Shown in pieces: positions 1 through 10,189 of a stretch of 64,000 nt of DNA. Position numbers and translations under genes: made by a program. Below the pieces are notes generated by a model. It was given only the letters and a program-made list of their open reading frames with translations. It was not told the origin of the DNA and ran no database searches. How positions within the stretch are numbered: the first letter of the stretch is position 1; the number at the start of each line of letters is the position of its first letter. This stretch comes from Euborellia annulipes (taxonomy: Eukaryota > Arthropoda > Insecta > Dermaptera > Anisolabididae), in contig JAKCPI010000488.1 of assembly GCA_023213315.1 (NCBI GenBank), forward strand, positions 23,941 through 87,940, read 5' to 3'.

Positions 1-309
1 TTTCTTTTCTTCTTTTTTATTTTGGCGTTTTGCCATGCATGAAAGAATGAATTGCTAACGTAATAACTCTTATAAACTCCATGGAATGAAGTTGAAAAAA
101 TAAAAAAAATGCCTTATTTTTTTTTTTTTTTTTAGATGAAAAAGCTGACAAGAGGTTAAAAATAAAAAAAAAAAGGTGGTGGTAGAGAATTAAAAAATAA
201 ATAAATGTATGAAATGACACTCCCTCCGTACCTCGGGGGAGGGTGGTAGGGGGGGTTGAATAATAATTGAAGAGAAACAAAAAAAAATTCAAAGGTATTT
301 GTTTAATTT
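1..309. other. AT-rich sequence, no gene seen
   Basis: Homopolymer-rich (A and T runs) sequence. A long reverse-strand reading frame here is lysine and phenylalanine runs from poly(A)/poly(T), so I do not treat it as coding. Confidence 0.6.
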
Positions 310-317
310 TATTCCTG

Positions 318-323
<6 letters not shown>

Positions 324-358
<35 letters not shown>

Positions 359-484
359 GTCTTTTTCGGCATCTAACGCCATTTAGACCCCAACCCTATT
401 TATTTCAAATGATTTGTAGTCAAATCAAATGAAATAAATTTTTCTCGCTTGGGACGGGAAGCGAACCAGGGACTCCGGTGCGAG
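324..484 (-). mobile_element. SINE2 copy, reverse strand, 14 bp target duplication
   Basis: On the reverse strand this is a tRNA-derived SINE lacking box A. It has a box-B-like GGTTCGCTTCCC, a body ending in GGTCTAAATGGCG, and a long poly(A) tail (poly(T) on the plus strand at 324-355). The exact duplication TATTCCTGTATATT lies at 310-323 and 485-498. That proves retroposition and suggests a fairly young insertion. Confidence 0.85.
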
Positions 485-498
485 TATTCCTGTATATT

Positions 499-792
499 AA
501 AAAAAAGAAAATTTTAAGATAGAATCTCAAATAATCATTTTTAAATTGGTTTTAAGGTTACTTCAGAACATCAGTTTCAGTTTATTATTAATTTCAATAT
601 TTTAATCTTAAAGGAGAAAAAGAAAATTTATTTATATACAAATTTTTATATTTTTTCATTTGAGAGATTTAATCATTAAAATTAATTTTCATTTAGGCGA
701 GAGATAGAATCCATTACTTTCCAATGGAAAAATTTTTTGAGCCTCCCCATTTGGGAATATTAGGCCTCAAGTATTTATCAACTTTATCTATA
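499..792. other. AT-rich sequence, nothing recognised
   Basis: No reading frame, repeat family or structured element could be recognised here. Confidence 0.5.
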
Positions 793-1750
793 AAAATCTG
801 GTGTGACTGGCGCACAGCACACAACTTTCTCTTACCTTCGGTAATCGAAAGTTTTGTACTGTGCTTGTCACACCAGATTTTTGTGTCGACATGTATTTAG
901 TTTCCGACAGTAGGGTACAATTGAATTCAAGATGTAAAATTTATAAGTATGGGAAAATGGGCTTGGAGTAGTTGGTAGCGTGCCTACCTTCTATACCGAA
1001 CGTCTCGGTTCGGACCCCAGGATCCGATAATTTTATTTAAGGCATTTGGATACCAAATGACTTAAATAAAAATGCCTGGACCCCACAATTGATATATTAA
1101 ACATACTGATTATCGTAAAAAGTCTTAAATGGCCTCAGTTGCCGAAAAGACTCAGTGTGAATGTGTGTGTGAATGTGGAGTGTGAATGAGAAAAAAGTGT
1201 GAATGTTTAAAAAAAAAAAAAAAAAAAAAAAAGTATGGGAAAATATTTATATTTTGATACCATGGCAACCATTTCTCCTATCTTTTCTATGGAGTACAAG
1301 AGTAAAGTGGTCTTCAGAAGATTTCAATCACAAAATGAGAATATACATTTTATAGAGAATCTAAAAAATAATTGATTTTTGAATTTAAAAAAAAAATCGT
1401 TGGAGCAAATTTTGAGAAAATCGAAAAAAACTGAAAAAGTGAATCAGTAAAGTACTAGTACTCTTTGGTCGATTTTGTTCAAAAGATTCGTGTCACGTCC
1501 CATGGGGGTGCCTAACTTAAATATAAAATTTCAACTTCCTAGCTCTTTTCGTTCTTGAGATATTTTGTTCACAGACACACAGACCAGCACACACACACAG
1601 ACAGACCATGTCGCAAAAACCACTTTTTGGATTCAGGGGACCTCAAAACGTGAAGATCCATCAAAATCTCGACATCGAATTTTTGACATGAATCCAATAC
1701 TTTCTCTCTATATATATATTACATATATACATAGGTAAGAGAAAGTAAAA
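793..1750 (+). mobile_element. family A element, split by SINE1
   Basis: Copy of the ~0.7 kb family A repeat. It opens with a hairpin of ~80 nt (CTGGTGTGACTGGCGCACAG pairing with CTGTGCTTGTCACACCAG). The body has conserved blocks such as CATGGCAACCATTTCTCCTA and GTAAAGTACTAGTACTCTTT, then a variable CA/CAGA microsatellite. It ends at GGTAAGAGAAAGTAAAA. A SINE1 occupies 959-1230. No coding capacity: family A is non-autonomous. Confidence 0.85.
959..1230 (+). mobile_element. SINE1, full length, in family A
   Basis: tRNA-like head with box A (TAGTTGGTAGCGTGCC) and box B (GGTTCGGACCCC). The body contains a TTATTTAAG.. / ..CTTAAATAA hairpin, and the end is GTGTGAATG repeats with poly(A). The 14 bp duplication AAGTATGGGAAAAT at 945-958 and 1231-1244 is exact. 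Confidence 0.92.
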
Positions 1751-2410
1751 GTGCAAAATTTCAACAGTGTCACAGTCAGATGGACAATCCGCAATTGTAT
1801 ATATTGCAAGAACATATTTATAGGTTCAGTCATGTGAAGGATTACCATAATTTATTGAGGTCCGATACGGACAGATGACTTCCGGGGGGTCTGGAAAACT
1901 TTGTGAAAATTAGACACTGAAATCTGCATTTTTAGCTATTCTGAGACGTGAAAAATATTTTTTAAACTTAGTATTTGGCAATTAAAAAATTACAATTACA
2001 AACACTCAAATTATTTTACATCAAAAGCAAGACATTACTTTTAAATAGGTTAAGTTTACATTAAGTAAAATAATTGTCTACACCTGTAACTTAATCTAAG
2101 CTATCTACAGTACTAGGGGTATTGACCGAGCTTATGGATTTTTTTGTGATTTTCATGATATTGTAACTTGGCTTAAAACAAAATCTCAAAGATGAAATTT
2201 ATACACTAGTATAACAACCATAAGAGGGTTTGTTGGTAAAAATTTCAGATTTTTAAACTTTGTCCCAACAAAGATATTGAGACTCAAAATTTGAATTTTT
2301 TGAAAAACTTCAGTTTTTAAAAATTTGTAGCTCTTAAAGGAATTAAGTCTCAGGGCTGATATTTGAAAATAAGCAGTAGGCCTACTAGTGAATAGCTACA
2401 CACTCAAAAA
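1751..2410. other. intergenic, partly repetitive
   Basis: The block around 1845-1960 (TTTATTGAGG then GATACGGACAG then a G-rich run) recurs around 7588-7690, so it is a dispersed repeat. No reading frame of note. Confidence 0.5.
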
Positions 2411-2681
2411 AAATCAAGCCTGAGATTGTATTTTTTCCAAAGGTAATATGCCTTCAAAAATTGAAATTTTTCCGTTTTCTTATCAAATGTTGATTGGGTT
2501 GAAGACGATTTTTGATGATATTTCATTAAATATGTACTAGACATAATATTTAGGCTGTTTCTTCCTAATTAAAATGGTTTTGTTTCATCACTCTAGAGTT
2601 CATGGTTTCCGAGTTATACAAGTTAACACAAACCCTTACATACGCAAAAATTAGTGCGTTTCGCAAAACAAAATGGCCGCC
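2411..2681 (+). repeat. first copy of ~271 bp direct repeat
   Basis: Nearly identical to 3381-3655, running from AAATCAAGCCTGAGATTG to AAAATGGCCGCC. The copies differ only at a few single-base and homopolymer positions. Together they bracket a family A element. Confidence 0.9.
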
Positions 2682-2686
2682 AGTAC

Positions 2687-3380
2687 AAAAAATCTGGTGT
2701 GACTGGCGCACAGCACACAACTTTCTCTTACCTTCGGTAATCGAAAGTTGTGCACTGTGCTTGTCACACCAGATTTTTCGTGTCGACATGTATTTAGTTT
2801 CCGACAGTAGGGTACATATTTGAATTCAAGATGTAAAATTTATAAGTATGGGAAAATATTTATATTTTGTTACCATGGCAACCATTTCTCCTATCCTTCC
2901 CTATGAAGTACAAGAGTAAAGTGTGTCTTCAGACAGATTTCGATCGCAAAATGAGAATATACATTTGAAAGAGCATCTAAAAAATAATTGATTTTTGAAT
3001 TTTAACAAAAATCGTTGGAGCGAATTTTGAGAAAATCGAAAAAAACTGAAAAAGTACATCAGTAAAGTACTAGTACTCTTTGGCCGATTTTGATTAAAAG
3101 CTTATTTTCCGGTCCCGGGGGCTGTTTAACTTAAATATAAAATTTCAGCCTCCTAGCTCAATTCCTTCATGCTTAAAATTGAACACACACACACCCACCC
3201 ACCCACCCACCCCCCCCACCCACCACACAGACAGACCATGTCGCGAAAACCACTTTTTTGGATTCAGGGGACCTCAAAACGTGAAGATCCATCAAAATCT
3301 CGACATCGAATTTTTGACATGAATCCAATACTTTCTCTCTATATATATATTACATATATACATAGGTAAGAGAAAGTAAA
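2687..3380 (+). mobile_element. family A element between direct repeats
   Basis: Near full-length family A: terminal hairpin 2687-2777, conserved body, CACCCACC microsatellite ~3184-3228, end at AGAGAAAGTAAA. It sits exactly between the repeats 2411-2681 and 3381-3655. Confidence 0.88.
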
Positions 3381-3655
3381 AAATCAAGCCTGAGATTGTA
3401 TTTTTTCCAAAGGTAATATGCCTTCAAAAATTGAAATTTTTCCGTTTTCTTATCAAATGTTGATTTGGTTGAAGACGATTTTTGATGCATATTTCATTAA
3501 ATATGTACTAGACATAATATTTAGGCTGTTTCTTCCTAATTAAAATGGTTTTTGTTTCATCACTCTAGAGTTCATGGTTTCCGAGTTATACAAGTTAACA
3601 CAAACCCCTTACATACGCAAAAATTAGTGCGTTTCGCAAAACAAAAATGGCCGCC
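3381..3655 (+). repeat. second copy of ~271 bp direct repeat
   Basis: Direct repeat of 2411-2681. It begins directly after the family A terminus and ends at the same GGCCGCC. Confidence 0.9.
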
Positions 3656-4278
3656 GTAGAAGTAACAACAAATTTTAAAATCACTTCATATATAGACTCA
3701 TTTTTGATGATGCATACATGTTTAGTTGTAAAATAACTTCTAATGATGATGCACCAATAGCTTGGATGATTGAATGGATGGATTAACAAGTGGTGCGATT
3801 CGCTTGTGTTCCAAAATTGTACTTCCCAGGTTTGTCGATGATACCGTCCGACAATTATAAATGAGATTGTACATTAAGTGTTACAATTTTAATAAATCTT
3901 TGAGACTTCATTTAATTGGCTTTAAATTTCCATATATACTAGAGGGAACGGTAAAAAGTTTATATTTAATTTTGATCAGACAGGACGCATACAGGAACAG
4001 GAGTTAGTTCACTAAAGAAGAGAGGAGCTGGAAACGAACGAAGGTAGAGGAGTTAGAGATAGGAAATGATGTAACTTCACGGGGTGCCGGTAGTTGGATG
4101 GCCACGGCCAGAGGTCGGTTGGGTTTGAGGTGTGTGTCTTCGTACACGAAAGCACCTCGGGTAAACAAACGGGGATCCCGATAGGAATTTCTAATAATAA
4201 TAATAATACAGGAACAGACAAGAACCAGACATTTCATCACAGATATTCTGGTCCGAATAATTTAACGGATTATAACGA
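3656..4278. other. apparently unique sequence
   Basis: No recognised element. 4000-4240 is less AT-rich and open in several overlapping frames on both strands, but no conserved domain is recognisable. Confidence 0.45.
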
Positions 4279-4320
4279 TACCAGCCTGCGTCGGACCCTC
4301 ACCTTTTCTTAACTATGAGA

Positions 4321-4580
4321 CTGCCCCCGGGTCTGGCGTAGTAGGTAGCGTGCCTACCTCCTATACCAAACATCGCGGGTTCGGACCCAGGCAGTCCGAT
4401 GATTTTATTTAAGCCATTTGGATACCAGATGGCTTAAATAGAAATCCTCAACCCACAATTTATATATTAATCACAACGGTTATCGTTTAAAGTCTTAAAT
4501 GGCCTGAGTTGCCGAAAAGACTGTGTGAATGTGTGTGTGAATGAGAAAAAAGTGTGAATGTTTAAAAAAAAAAAAAAAAA
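4321..4580 (+). mobile_element. SINE1, TSD CTATGAGA
   Basis: Complete SINE1 inserted in the Helitron body. The target duplication CTATGAGA lies at 4313-4320 and 4581-4588. Box A (TAGTAGGTAGCGTGCC), box B (GGTTCGGACCC) and a poly(A) tail are present. Confidence 0.92.
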
Positions 4581-4753
4581 CTATGAGAAGAAAATTATTA
4601 TTATTATTCCAATTCAGTACCTGCTAGGGTTTGGACACCGGTGGAAACCGAAACCGGTAAACCGGTATTTTGGCTAATTTTCAAAAACCGAAAACGAAAA
4701 CCGAATTCGGTTTTTTTTTTCTTCATTAATATTTGTATTCAAATTATAAATTA

Positions 4754-4915
4754 ACCCGTGACCCATGGCTTATAGAAGACATTAGCTTCTAGTGGCTTGG
4801 GGTTTCGGGTTCGCTTCCCGTCCCAAGCGAGAAAAATTTATTTTATTTGAATTGGCTATCAATCATTTGAAATAAATAGTGATGGGGTTTAAATGGCCTT
4901 AAACAAATTTAAAAA
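4754..4915 (+). mobile_element. SINE2, 13 bp target duplication
   Basis: tRNA-like head (CATGGCTTATAGAAGACATT, then box-B-like GGGTTCGCTTCCC), tail rich in A. Flanked by AAATTATAAATTA at 4741-4753 and 4916-4928. This is the most complete SINE2 in the window. Confidence 0.88.
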
Positions 4916-4965
4916 AAATTATAAATTATTGAAATTTTTCCCCCTTTTTTCCAATACTCCACTAA

Positions 4966-5254
4966 TCTATATATAATAATAGCGGAGTGTCTGTCTGTCT
5001 GTCCGTCGACTATCTCGCTCTGTTTGACCAATTTTTTACATTGGAATGACGAAATTTTGCAGTCCTATAGAGGAGTGTCCAGGAAAAATACTCGGATCCC
5101 GAAATTCCTACAATTTTTTGACTTATTAATTCCTAAAGTTACGATTTCTCCCATAGGAAATGTATAGAGAAATATTTATGTATTTTTTGTATTCTATGAA
5201 CGTAAACAAATCCTCAAGCAGGCACTGGATTGGAATAGTAATAATAATAATTTT
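4966..5254 (+). mobile_element. Helitron H 5' fragment
   Basis: Starts A|TCTATATATAATAATAGCGG with the CTGTCTGTC block, then the shared CCATAGGAAATGTATAGAG stretch, and ends in CCTCAAGCAGGCACTGG and an AAT microsatellite. It lacks the 3' hairpin. Confidence 0.75.
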
Positions 5255-5435
5255 CTTGGGTTCGTACCCACGCAGTCCGATGATTTTATTTGGATACCAA
5301 ATGGCTTAAATAAGAATGCCTCGACCCCCAATAGATATATTCATTAATAACGCTTATCGTTTAAAGTCTTAAATGGCCTAAGTTGCCGAAAATACTGTGT
5401 GAATGGGAAAAAAAGTGTGAGTGTTAAAAAAAAAT
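5255..5435 (+). mobile_element. SINE1, 5'-truncated
   Basis: Starts inside the tRNA-like head at GGGTTCGTACCCACGCAGTC, then the SINE1 body and an A-rich tail near 5426-5433. Confidence 0.8.
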
Positions 5436-5689
5436 GGCGGTGCGTTCAAAATAGATTCCGATGTTGAAAAAACGGTTTAAAACCGGTTTACCGGTTTTCC
5501 GCTTTATAAAAAACCGAAAAACCGGTTTTTAAAATTTTCCGGTTTTTTCCAAACCCTAGTACCTGCTTGAGGATTGGTTTACATTCATAGAATACATAAC
5601 TGCAAAGAATACATAAATATTTTCTAAGGGAGAAATCGTAAATTTATAAATTTACGATTTCTCTAGTTTCCTATAGGAAACTAGAGAAT

Positions 5690-5849
5690 TTGGCTGGGGT
5701 GGTCCATGGTGGGGGGGGGGGAATGGGACCAGCTATTCTCGGGGGGCCTGGAAAGCCCCATATTTTCTCAATTTTTCTTGGGGCAGGGAGCTTTCTGGGG
5801 GGGGGGGACTACGAGCCTTTTGGGGGGCCCCTTCCTAGTTACGCCCATG
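5690..5849 (-). mobile_element. hAT MITE relic with G-runs
   Basis: The right end reads CTAGTTACGCCCATG, matching the termini of the elements at 33835-33964 and 47542-49881. Several G/C homopolymers occupy the interior. The left terminus is poorly preserved. Confidence 0.6.
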
Positions 5850-6219
5850 TTAATAACTCAAAGTGTTATAGGAATTTCGGAACGAAAATACTTTTCCTGT
5901 AATCCTTAAGAAGGTCCTCTTTAAGCATATAAAATTTGGTTTGGAAATTCCAACGGGAAGTTGTTTAAATAGAGTGTGACAGACAGGCAGATCGTCATTA
6001 GCGAATTATCTAAAGAAGAAGAAAAAGAAAATGTAGTTGGATTTTGCAGTCGCTTCCCTTCCCTCAATTTACATTTATGATTTGATAGGAGAAATGTTGT
6101 TGTTGTTGTTGTTGTTGTTGACTAAGAGCTTAGGATCACCTTTCAGTGCCTGTCTTCTGTCACCTCAGATAGTTTCTAGTGCTAGTACTTGTTATTATTA
6201 ACTATACAACCAACAATAA

Positions 6220-6420
6220 CTTAAAACAAGAGTGTGTTCAGAGAGAGAGAGAGATGGACCATGACATCCCCTCTCTCTCTCTTGTCAGAGTAAATTAAAT
6301 TGTTCTGTGAAACTCTTGACGTTCGTTGGTTGGTTGTATGCACTTTGAATGCATTAAACGACAACAGGAAATACAATCCCTTTCTCTCTCTCTCTCTCTC
6401 TCTCACGCGACTTTATTTTT
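6220..6420. repeat. GA and CT dinucleotide tracts
   Basis: (GA)n at ~6240-6253 and (CT)n at ~6268-6281 and ~6378-6403 could pair with each other. This could be a GAGA-factor-type regulatory region, but there is no gene beside it. Confidence 0.5.
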
Positions 6421-6694
6421 CCGCGTTTTTACACACTCCGTGACTTGACTGGCATTTGACATCAGCGACCTAAATAAATTACTTGTTTTTTTTGTTGTTG
6501 TTGTTCATTTAAAAAAATAAATAACGTAAAAGTATGGGGAAAAAAAAAGAGAGAGAAAGAAAAGGGTTTGTTTCTGTCTTTCAACAAATAAATTCTTTTG
6601 TGATTTTTTTTAAATATTTATCAAATACATACAGATTAATCCTGTTGATCATATTGATCAATTTCTAAAGAAATTAAACAGAAGGATTCATGAT

Positions 6695-6825
6695 ACGAGG
6701 ACAGGTCAATAAGTCCGTGACTTTTTGAATTTCCCGCCACTTAACTGAAATGGCAACACTGCTCATGTCAGCAGGCAACTATCAGCTGACTCCTGTCGAA
6801 AATAGGATTTTGTCAAGGGGGTGGC
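6695..6825 (+). mobile_element. mariner 5' end
   Basis: ACGAGGACAGGTCAATAAGTC followed by ATTTCCCGCCACTTAACTG is typical of mariner 5' ends. The rest of the element continues, decayed and interrupted, to the transposase remnant at 8081-8352. Confidence 0.65.
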
Positions 6826-6829
6826 CCAA

Positions 6830-6935
6830 ATATTTTTTTTTTTTTTTTATTCATTTAAGGCAGCGAAGGCCATTTAGGCCTATTGTATATATTTATTTCA
6901 CTTGGATTGGTAGCCAATGGCCCACAATTTAAAAT
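6830..6935 (-). mobile_element. SINE2-like fragment
   Basis: Poly(T) then AAGGCAGCGAAGGCCATTTA and a TTTCACTTGGATTGGTAGCC block resemble the reverse complement of the SINE2 tail. Confidence 0.5.
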
Positions 6936-6954
6936 ATAGGGAAAGTAAAGAATA

Positions 6955-7265
6955 GGCGACTAATTTTTTTTTTTTCGATCTTGTATGACAATATCATGTT
7001 TTAAGAGACCTCTCCAAAGATGAGCTCAAAAAAAAATTTTTTAAGGGTTGAAAATTCGAGAAACGTATTTTTTCTCGTCTATAACATTTTACCATAACAA
7101 GAAAAAAAAAGAAAAAAAATCGATTTTTGACGAATTCGAAATTTTGAAAAATTTTGAGCGGCCATTAAACATTTTTTTTTTTCATCTCACCTTTGGAGAA
7201 GTCTTTTAAAACATGATAAAACATATTTTCCTTTCATATGTACGAGACTCGAAAAAAAAAAATTA
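6955..7265. repeat. imperfect foldback element
   Basis: ACTAATTTTTTTTTTTTCGA near 6959 and its inverse near 7265, with matching blocks (CATGTTTTAAGAGACCTCTCC against AGAAGTCTTTTAAAACATG), form a stem-loop of about 300 bp. The outermost GGGTGGC (6819) and GCCACCC (7279) may be its true termini. Confidence 0.6.
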
Positions 7266-7559
7266 GTCAGTTTTTTTATGCCACCCTAGTGAAGGGGCAC
7301 TGGCGCATACCAGAAGAGTAGTAATAGGGGGAGATATTTATTTAGTTCCGGTTTCAAATTAACATTAATAAAGAACTGAATTAGTTTGCAAAATTTATAA
7401 TATGCTAGTCCAAAAACAAAAGTGTGCAATTTTGAAGATTCGTGTCAGAACCTATTTCGCTGACCATTGTCCGAAGATAATTTAAGAAGGATGTAGACCA
7501 GAAATGGGCAACAATTGTTTTGTTTAATTTGAACAATTCGAAAATGATACGCCACTCTC

Positions 7560-8056
7560 CCTTGGTAGCCATCATACCTAGGGTTAGATTACCATGATTT
7601 ATTGAGGCTAGATACGGACAGGGGATCTAGGGGGTATGGGAAAATTTTTGAAAATTAATGCGTTTTTAGCTATCTTGAGAAGTGAAAAATTTATAATTTT
7701 TTTGTTTAGTTTTAAAATATTTAATAAAACTTTTGAATTTTTGTCTGTCCAAAGGGGGGCCCGGGCCCCTCTGGGCCCCCCTGGGACCGCTAGTGCATCC
7801 ATTAATAGCAATTGTTATTATTTCTAGAATTTATTTATGAATTTGTTATTACTTCTAGAGTTTGAAATTGAATTATGTATTGTGGAGTTGTGTTTGTTCA
7901 TTTGTTATTGTTTTAAATTTATTTGAATTAATTTCTGGAGCTGTACTTTTGCATTGTTATCGTTTCTGAAGCTTGTTTTAATTGTCTATTAACTGTAATT
8001 CATTTTTATAGCAACTTGATTGCTCAATAAATTAAATTATTAAAAAAAAAAAAAAA
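7560..8056 (+). mobile_element. retroposed fragment with poly(A) end
   Basis: It starts with a dispersed block shared with ~1845-1960 and ends with an AATAAA signal (8026-8031) and a 15 nt poly(A) at ~8042. This looks like the 3' end of a retrotransposon inserted in the mariner. No reading frame remains. Confidence 0.45.
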
Positions 8057-8080
8057 ATAGCAGACTACCTCGTGATTTGA

Positions 8081-8352
8081 GAAGAAAATGGAAAAGTGAA
8101 TTTCGCAGTTTCCATGGCAAAAATCCATGAATTGGGATACGAATTGCTTCCTCATCCGCCCTATTCTCCGGATTTAGCCACGAGTGGCTATTTCTTGTTT
8201 CTAAACCTGAAAAAATGGCTCGGTGGAAAGAGATTTGACTCCAACGATGATTTTGATGCTCTCGACAAATCTTTTTTTTTAGAAGGGATAAAAAAATTGG
8301 AGAAACGTTGGACAAAGTGTATAGAGCTCAAAGGAGACTACGTTGGAAAATA
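8081..8352 (+). pseudogene. mariner transposase C-terminal remnant
   Basis: Translation from ~8096 gives a mariner (DD34D) transposase end. HPPYSPDLA precedes the third catalytic region, followed by FLFLNLKKWLGGKRF and a terminal FLEGIKKLEKRWTKCIELKG before a stop at 8351-8353. The normal SPDLAPSDYF is altered to SPDLATSGYF, so the third catalytic aspartate is replaced by glycine. About 14 residues between the GGKRF block and the LDKSFF block are missing. The upstream coding part, with the first two aspartates, is not recognisable. The element cannot encode active transposase. Confidence 0.85.
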
Positions 8353-8384
8353 AAATAATTTTTTATCCAAAAACCTGTGTTTCA

Positions 8385-8605
8385 TTTAGGGTCCGACTGA
8401 AACAAGATTTTCAGCTGAAACCGAAACCGAATATTCGGCCTCAACCTTAGTTTCGGCCGAAACCGTAACCGAAACCGAAACTTGTATTTCCTATAAAAAA
8501 TTTTTTCATTTTACCTTTTTTTTTTTTGAATTTTTTTTTCCCTCAGAAACTGGTCGAAACCGTAACCGAAACGGAATATTCGGTCGGTTCCTATAAAAAA
8601 TATTT
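8385..8605. repeat. CCGAAACCG-rich repeat element
   Basis: Begins AGGGTCCGACTGAAAC and is full of CGAAACCGAAAC units. The same start and interior recur at 47533-47541 plus 49882-50000. It cuts off the mariner 3' end. Confidence 0.6.
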
Positions 8606-8822
8606 AAAAAAAATTTGCTCTATATCTTATAGATAATTAAATTAGTAATCTTTGTGTTAAAAAATAATTAATTTTTTACCCTTAATTAATTAGCTGGAAA
8701 CTTTAAAATGAAATGGAATAAATCCCTTGTATTCCTATGGGAAAAACTAACGCCATCTCTTGCCGCCTAGAGTAACTCGGTACTCAATCGTCTTCTAACG
8801 GCTTTTCGAGACGCGCACCCCC

Positions 8823-9537
8823 AAGAAAAAAAATCTGGTGTGACTGGCGCACAGCACACAACTTTCTCTTACCTTCGGTAATCGAAAGTTGTGTTCTGTG
8901 CTTGTCACACCAGATTTTTTGTGTCGACATGTATTTAGTTCCCGGCAGTAGGGAATATTTGAATTCAGATGTAAAATTTATAAGTATGGGAAAATATTTA
9001 TATTTTGTTACCATGGCAACCATTTCTCCTATCTTTCCTATGAAATACAAGAGTAAAGTGTGCTTCAAACAATTTTGAGGGCAAAACGAGAATATACATT
9101 TGAAAGAGCATCTAAAAAATAATTGATTTTTGAATTTTAATCAAAATCGTTAGAGCGAATTTTGAGAAAATCGAAAAAAACTGAAAAAGTACATCAGTAA
9201 AGTACTAGTACTCTTTGGCCGATTTTGATTAAAAGCTTATTTTTCCGGTCCCGGGAGGTATTTAACTTAAATATAAAATTTCATCCTCCTAGCTCAATTC
9301 CTTCATGCTTAAAATTGAACACACACAGACACACAGACACACACACACACACACACAGACACACAGACACACAGACACACAGACAGACAGACCATGTCGC
9401 GAAAATCACTTTTTTGGATTCAGGGGACCTCAAAACGTGAAGATCCATCAAAATCTCGACATCGAATTTTTGACATGAAACCAATACTTTCTCTCTATAT
9501 ATATATTACATATATACATAGGTAAGAGAAAGTAAAA
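8823..9537 (+). mobile_element. family A, nearly complete
   Basis: Hairpin 8826-8919, all body blocks, CACAGACA microsatellite ~9318-9392, and the terminal AGGTAAGAGAAAGTAAAA. The best uninterrupted plus-strand copy, with 20828-style nested elements absent. Confidence 0.9.
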
Positions 9538-9821
9538 AGCAAAGATGTTTTTATTTTATTTTTTTCTTCTAAAGACATATTAATGCAAAAAATGAAAGAA
9601 AACTTGGAAGTGTTTTCTCAAAGAAATCTTCTCTCTTAAAACAACTTGTTGAGTGGTTAAAAATAAAAAAAAAAATTCCAAAAAAAAAAGGTGAGTTGTT
9701 TTATTTATTTGTAAAATGAATAAATAAATAACCAACCACTTGAATTGTATATGAATTACAAGTATGTTGATTTTATATTATAATATAAATCTTTCCTCTC
9801 TTATTTCATTTATTAATTAAA

Positions 9822-9912
9822 TAAAAATCTGGTGCGACAAACACAGTAAACAACTTTCGATTTCTGAAAGTAAGAGAAAGTTGTGTGCTTTGCGACTAGT
9901 TACACCGGATTT
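9822..9912. repeat. solitary family A hairpin
   Basis: Only the terminal hairpin is present (AATCTGGTGCGACAAACACA pairing with GTGTGCTTTGCGACTAGTTAC.. and CACCGGATT). No family A body follows. Confidence 0.75.
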
Positions 9913-10121
9913 TTTTCTTCTTGACCTCAGTCAAGGAATTCTAAGGATTCAAGCCAAAATCGACTTTTCTAAAAAAAAAAAAAAAAAAAATTGGTGTTGG
10001 CGGTGTCTTCTGCACAGCCGGTGGCTTTTTAACGTGACAACGTCTTTTGAAAATTAAAATTAAATATACAAATTAAACACTAGGTTATTTGTTTCAAAGT
10101 TTTTATTAATTAAAAAATTAA

Positions 10122-10165
10122 CACTTGATACGTATTTCGACAATTTCTTGTCATCATCAGAAGTG
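10122..10165 (-). ncRNA. hammerhead ribozyme motif, type I-like
   Basis: On the reverse strand: stem I CACTT, core CTGATGA, one extra base, stem II GACAA..TTGTC, GAAA, then TACGTATC and AAGTG closing stem I. Predicted cleavage is after GTATC. Inverse twin of 10190-10233, differing by one loop base. Confidence 0.8.
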
Positions 10166-10189
10166 ATTACATTCTAATACTAATCTAAT

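Larger units (their letters stand above)
4625..5558. mobile_element. hAT-like MITE (TAGGGTTTGGA termini)
   Basis: Inverted termini TAGGGTTTGGA, followed by internal ACCGG/CCGGT-rich sequence. The exact 8 bp duplication GTACCTGC lies at 4617-4624 and 5559-5566, the hAT superfamily hallmark. No transposase. It is itself occupied by SINE2, a Helitron 5' fragment and a truncated SINE1. Confidence 0.85.
4279..6012 (-). mobile_element. Helitron H, reverse strand, heavily interrupted
   Basis: The reverse strand shows the Helitron H signature: a 5' end at ~6012 (ATTCGCTAATG then TCTGTC and ATTTAAACAACTTCCCGTTG), a middle ending CCTCAAGCAGG, and a truncated 3' region with GAGGGTCCGACGCAGG at ~4280-4300. 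Interruptions are SINE1 (4321-4580), a hAT-like MITE (4625-5558) and a hAT relic (to 5849). Without them the body matches the Helitron copies near 13.8, 32.9 and 53.2 kb. Confidence 0.75.

Noticed and set aside
17..382. 121-codon reverse frame
   Set aside because: Made of homopolymer translation (lysine and phenylalanine runs) plus SINE2 sequence.
3169..3369. Similar short frame (PLFWIQGTSKREDPSK) in many family A copies
   Set aside because: The frame recurs because the repeat DNA is conserved. Copies differ by frameshifts, the N-terminal part is microsatellite, and the opposite strand is open too.
5690..5909. Glycine-rich frame
   Set aside because: G runs of a hAT MITE relic, two frames open at once.
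9310..9395. CRISPR-like or satellite array
   Set aside because: Simple CA/CAGA microsatellite that is the variable core of family A.
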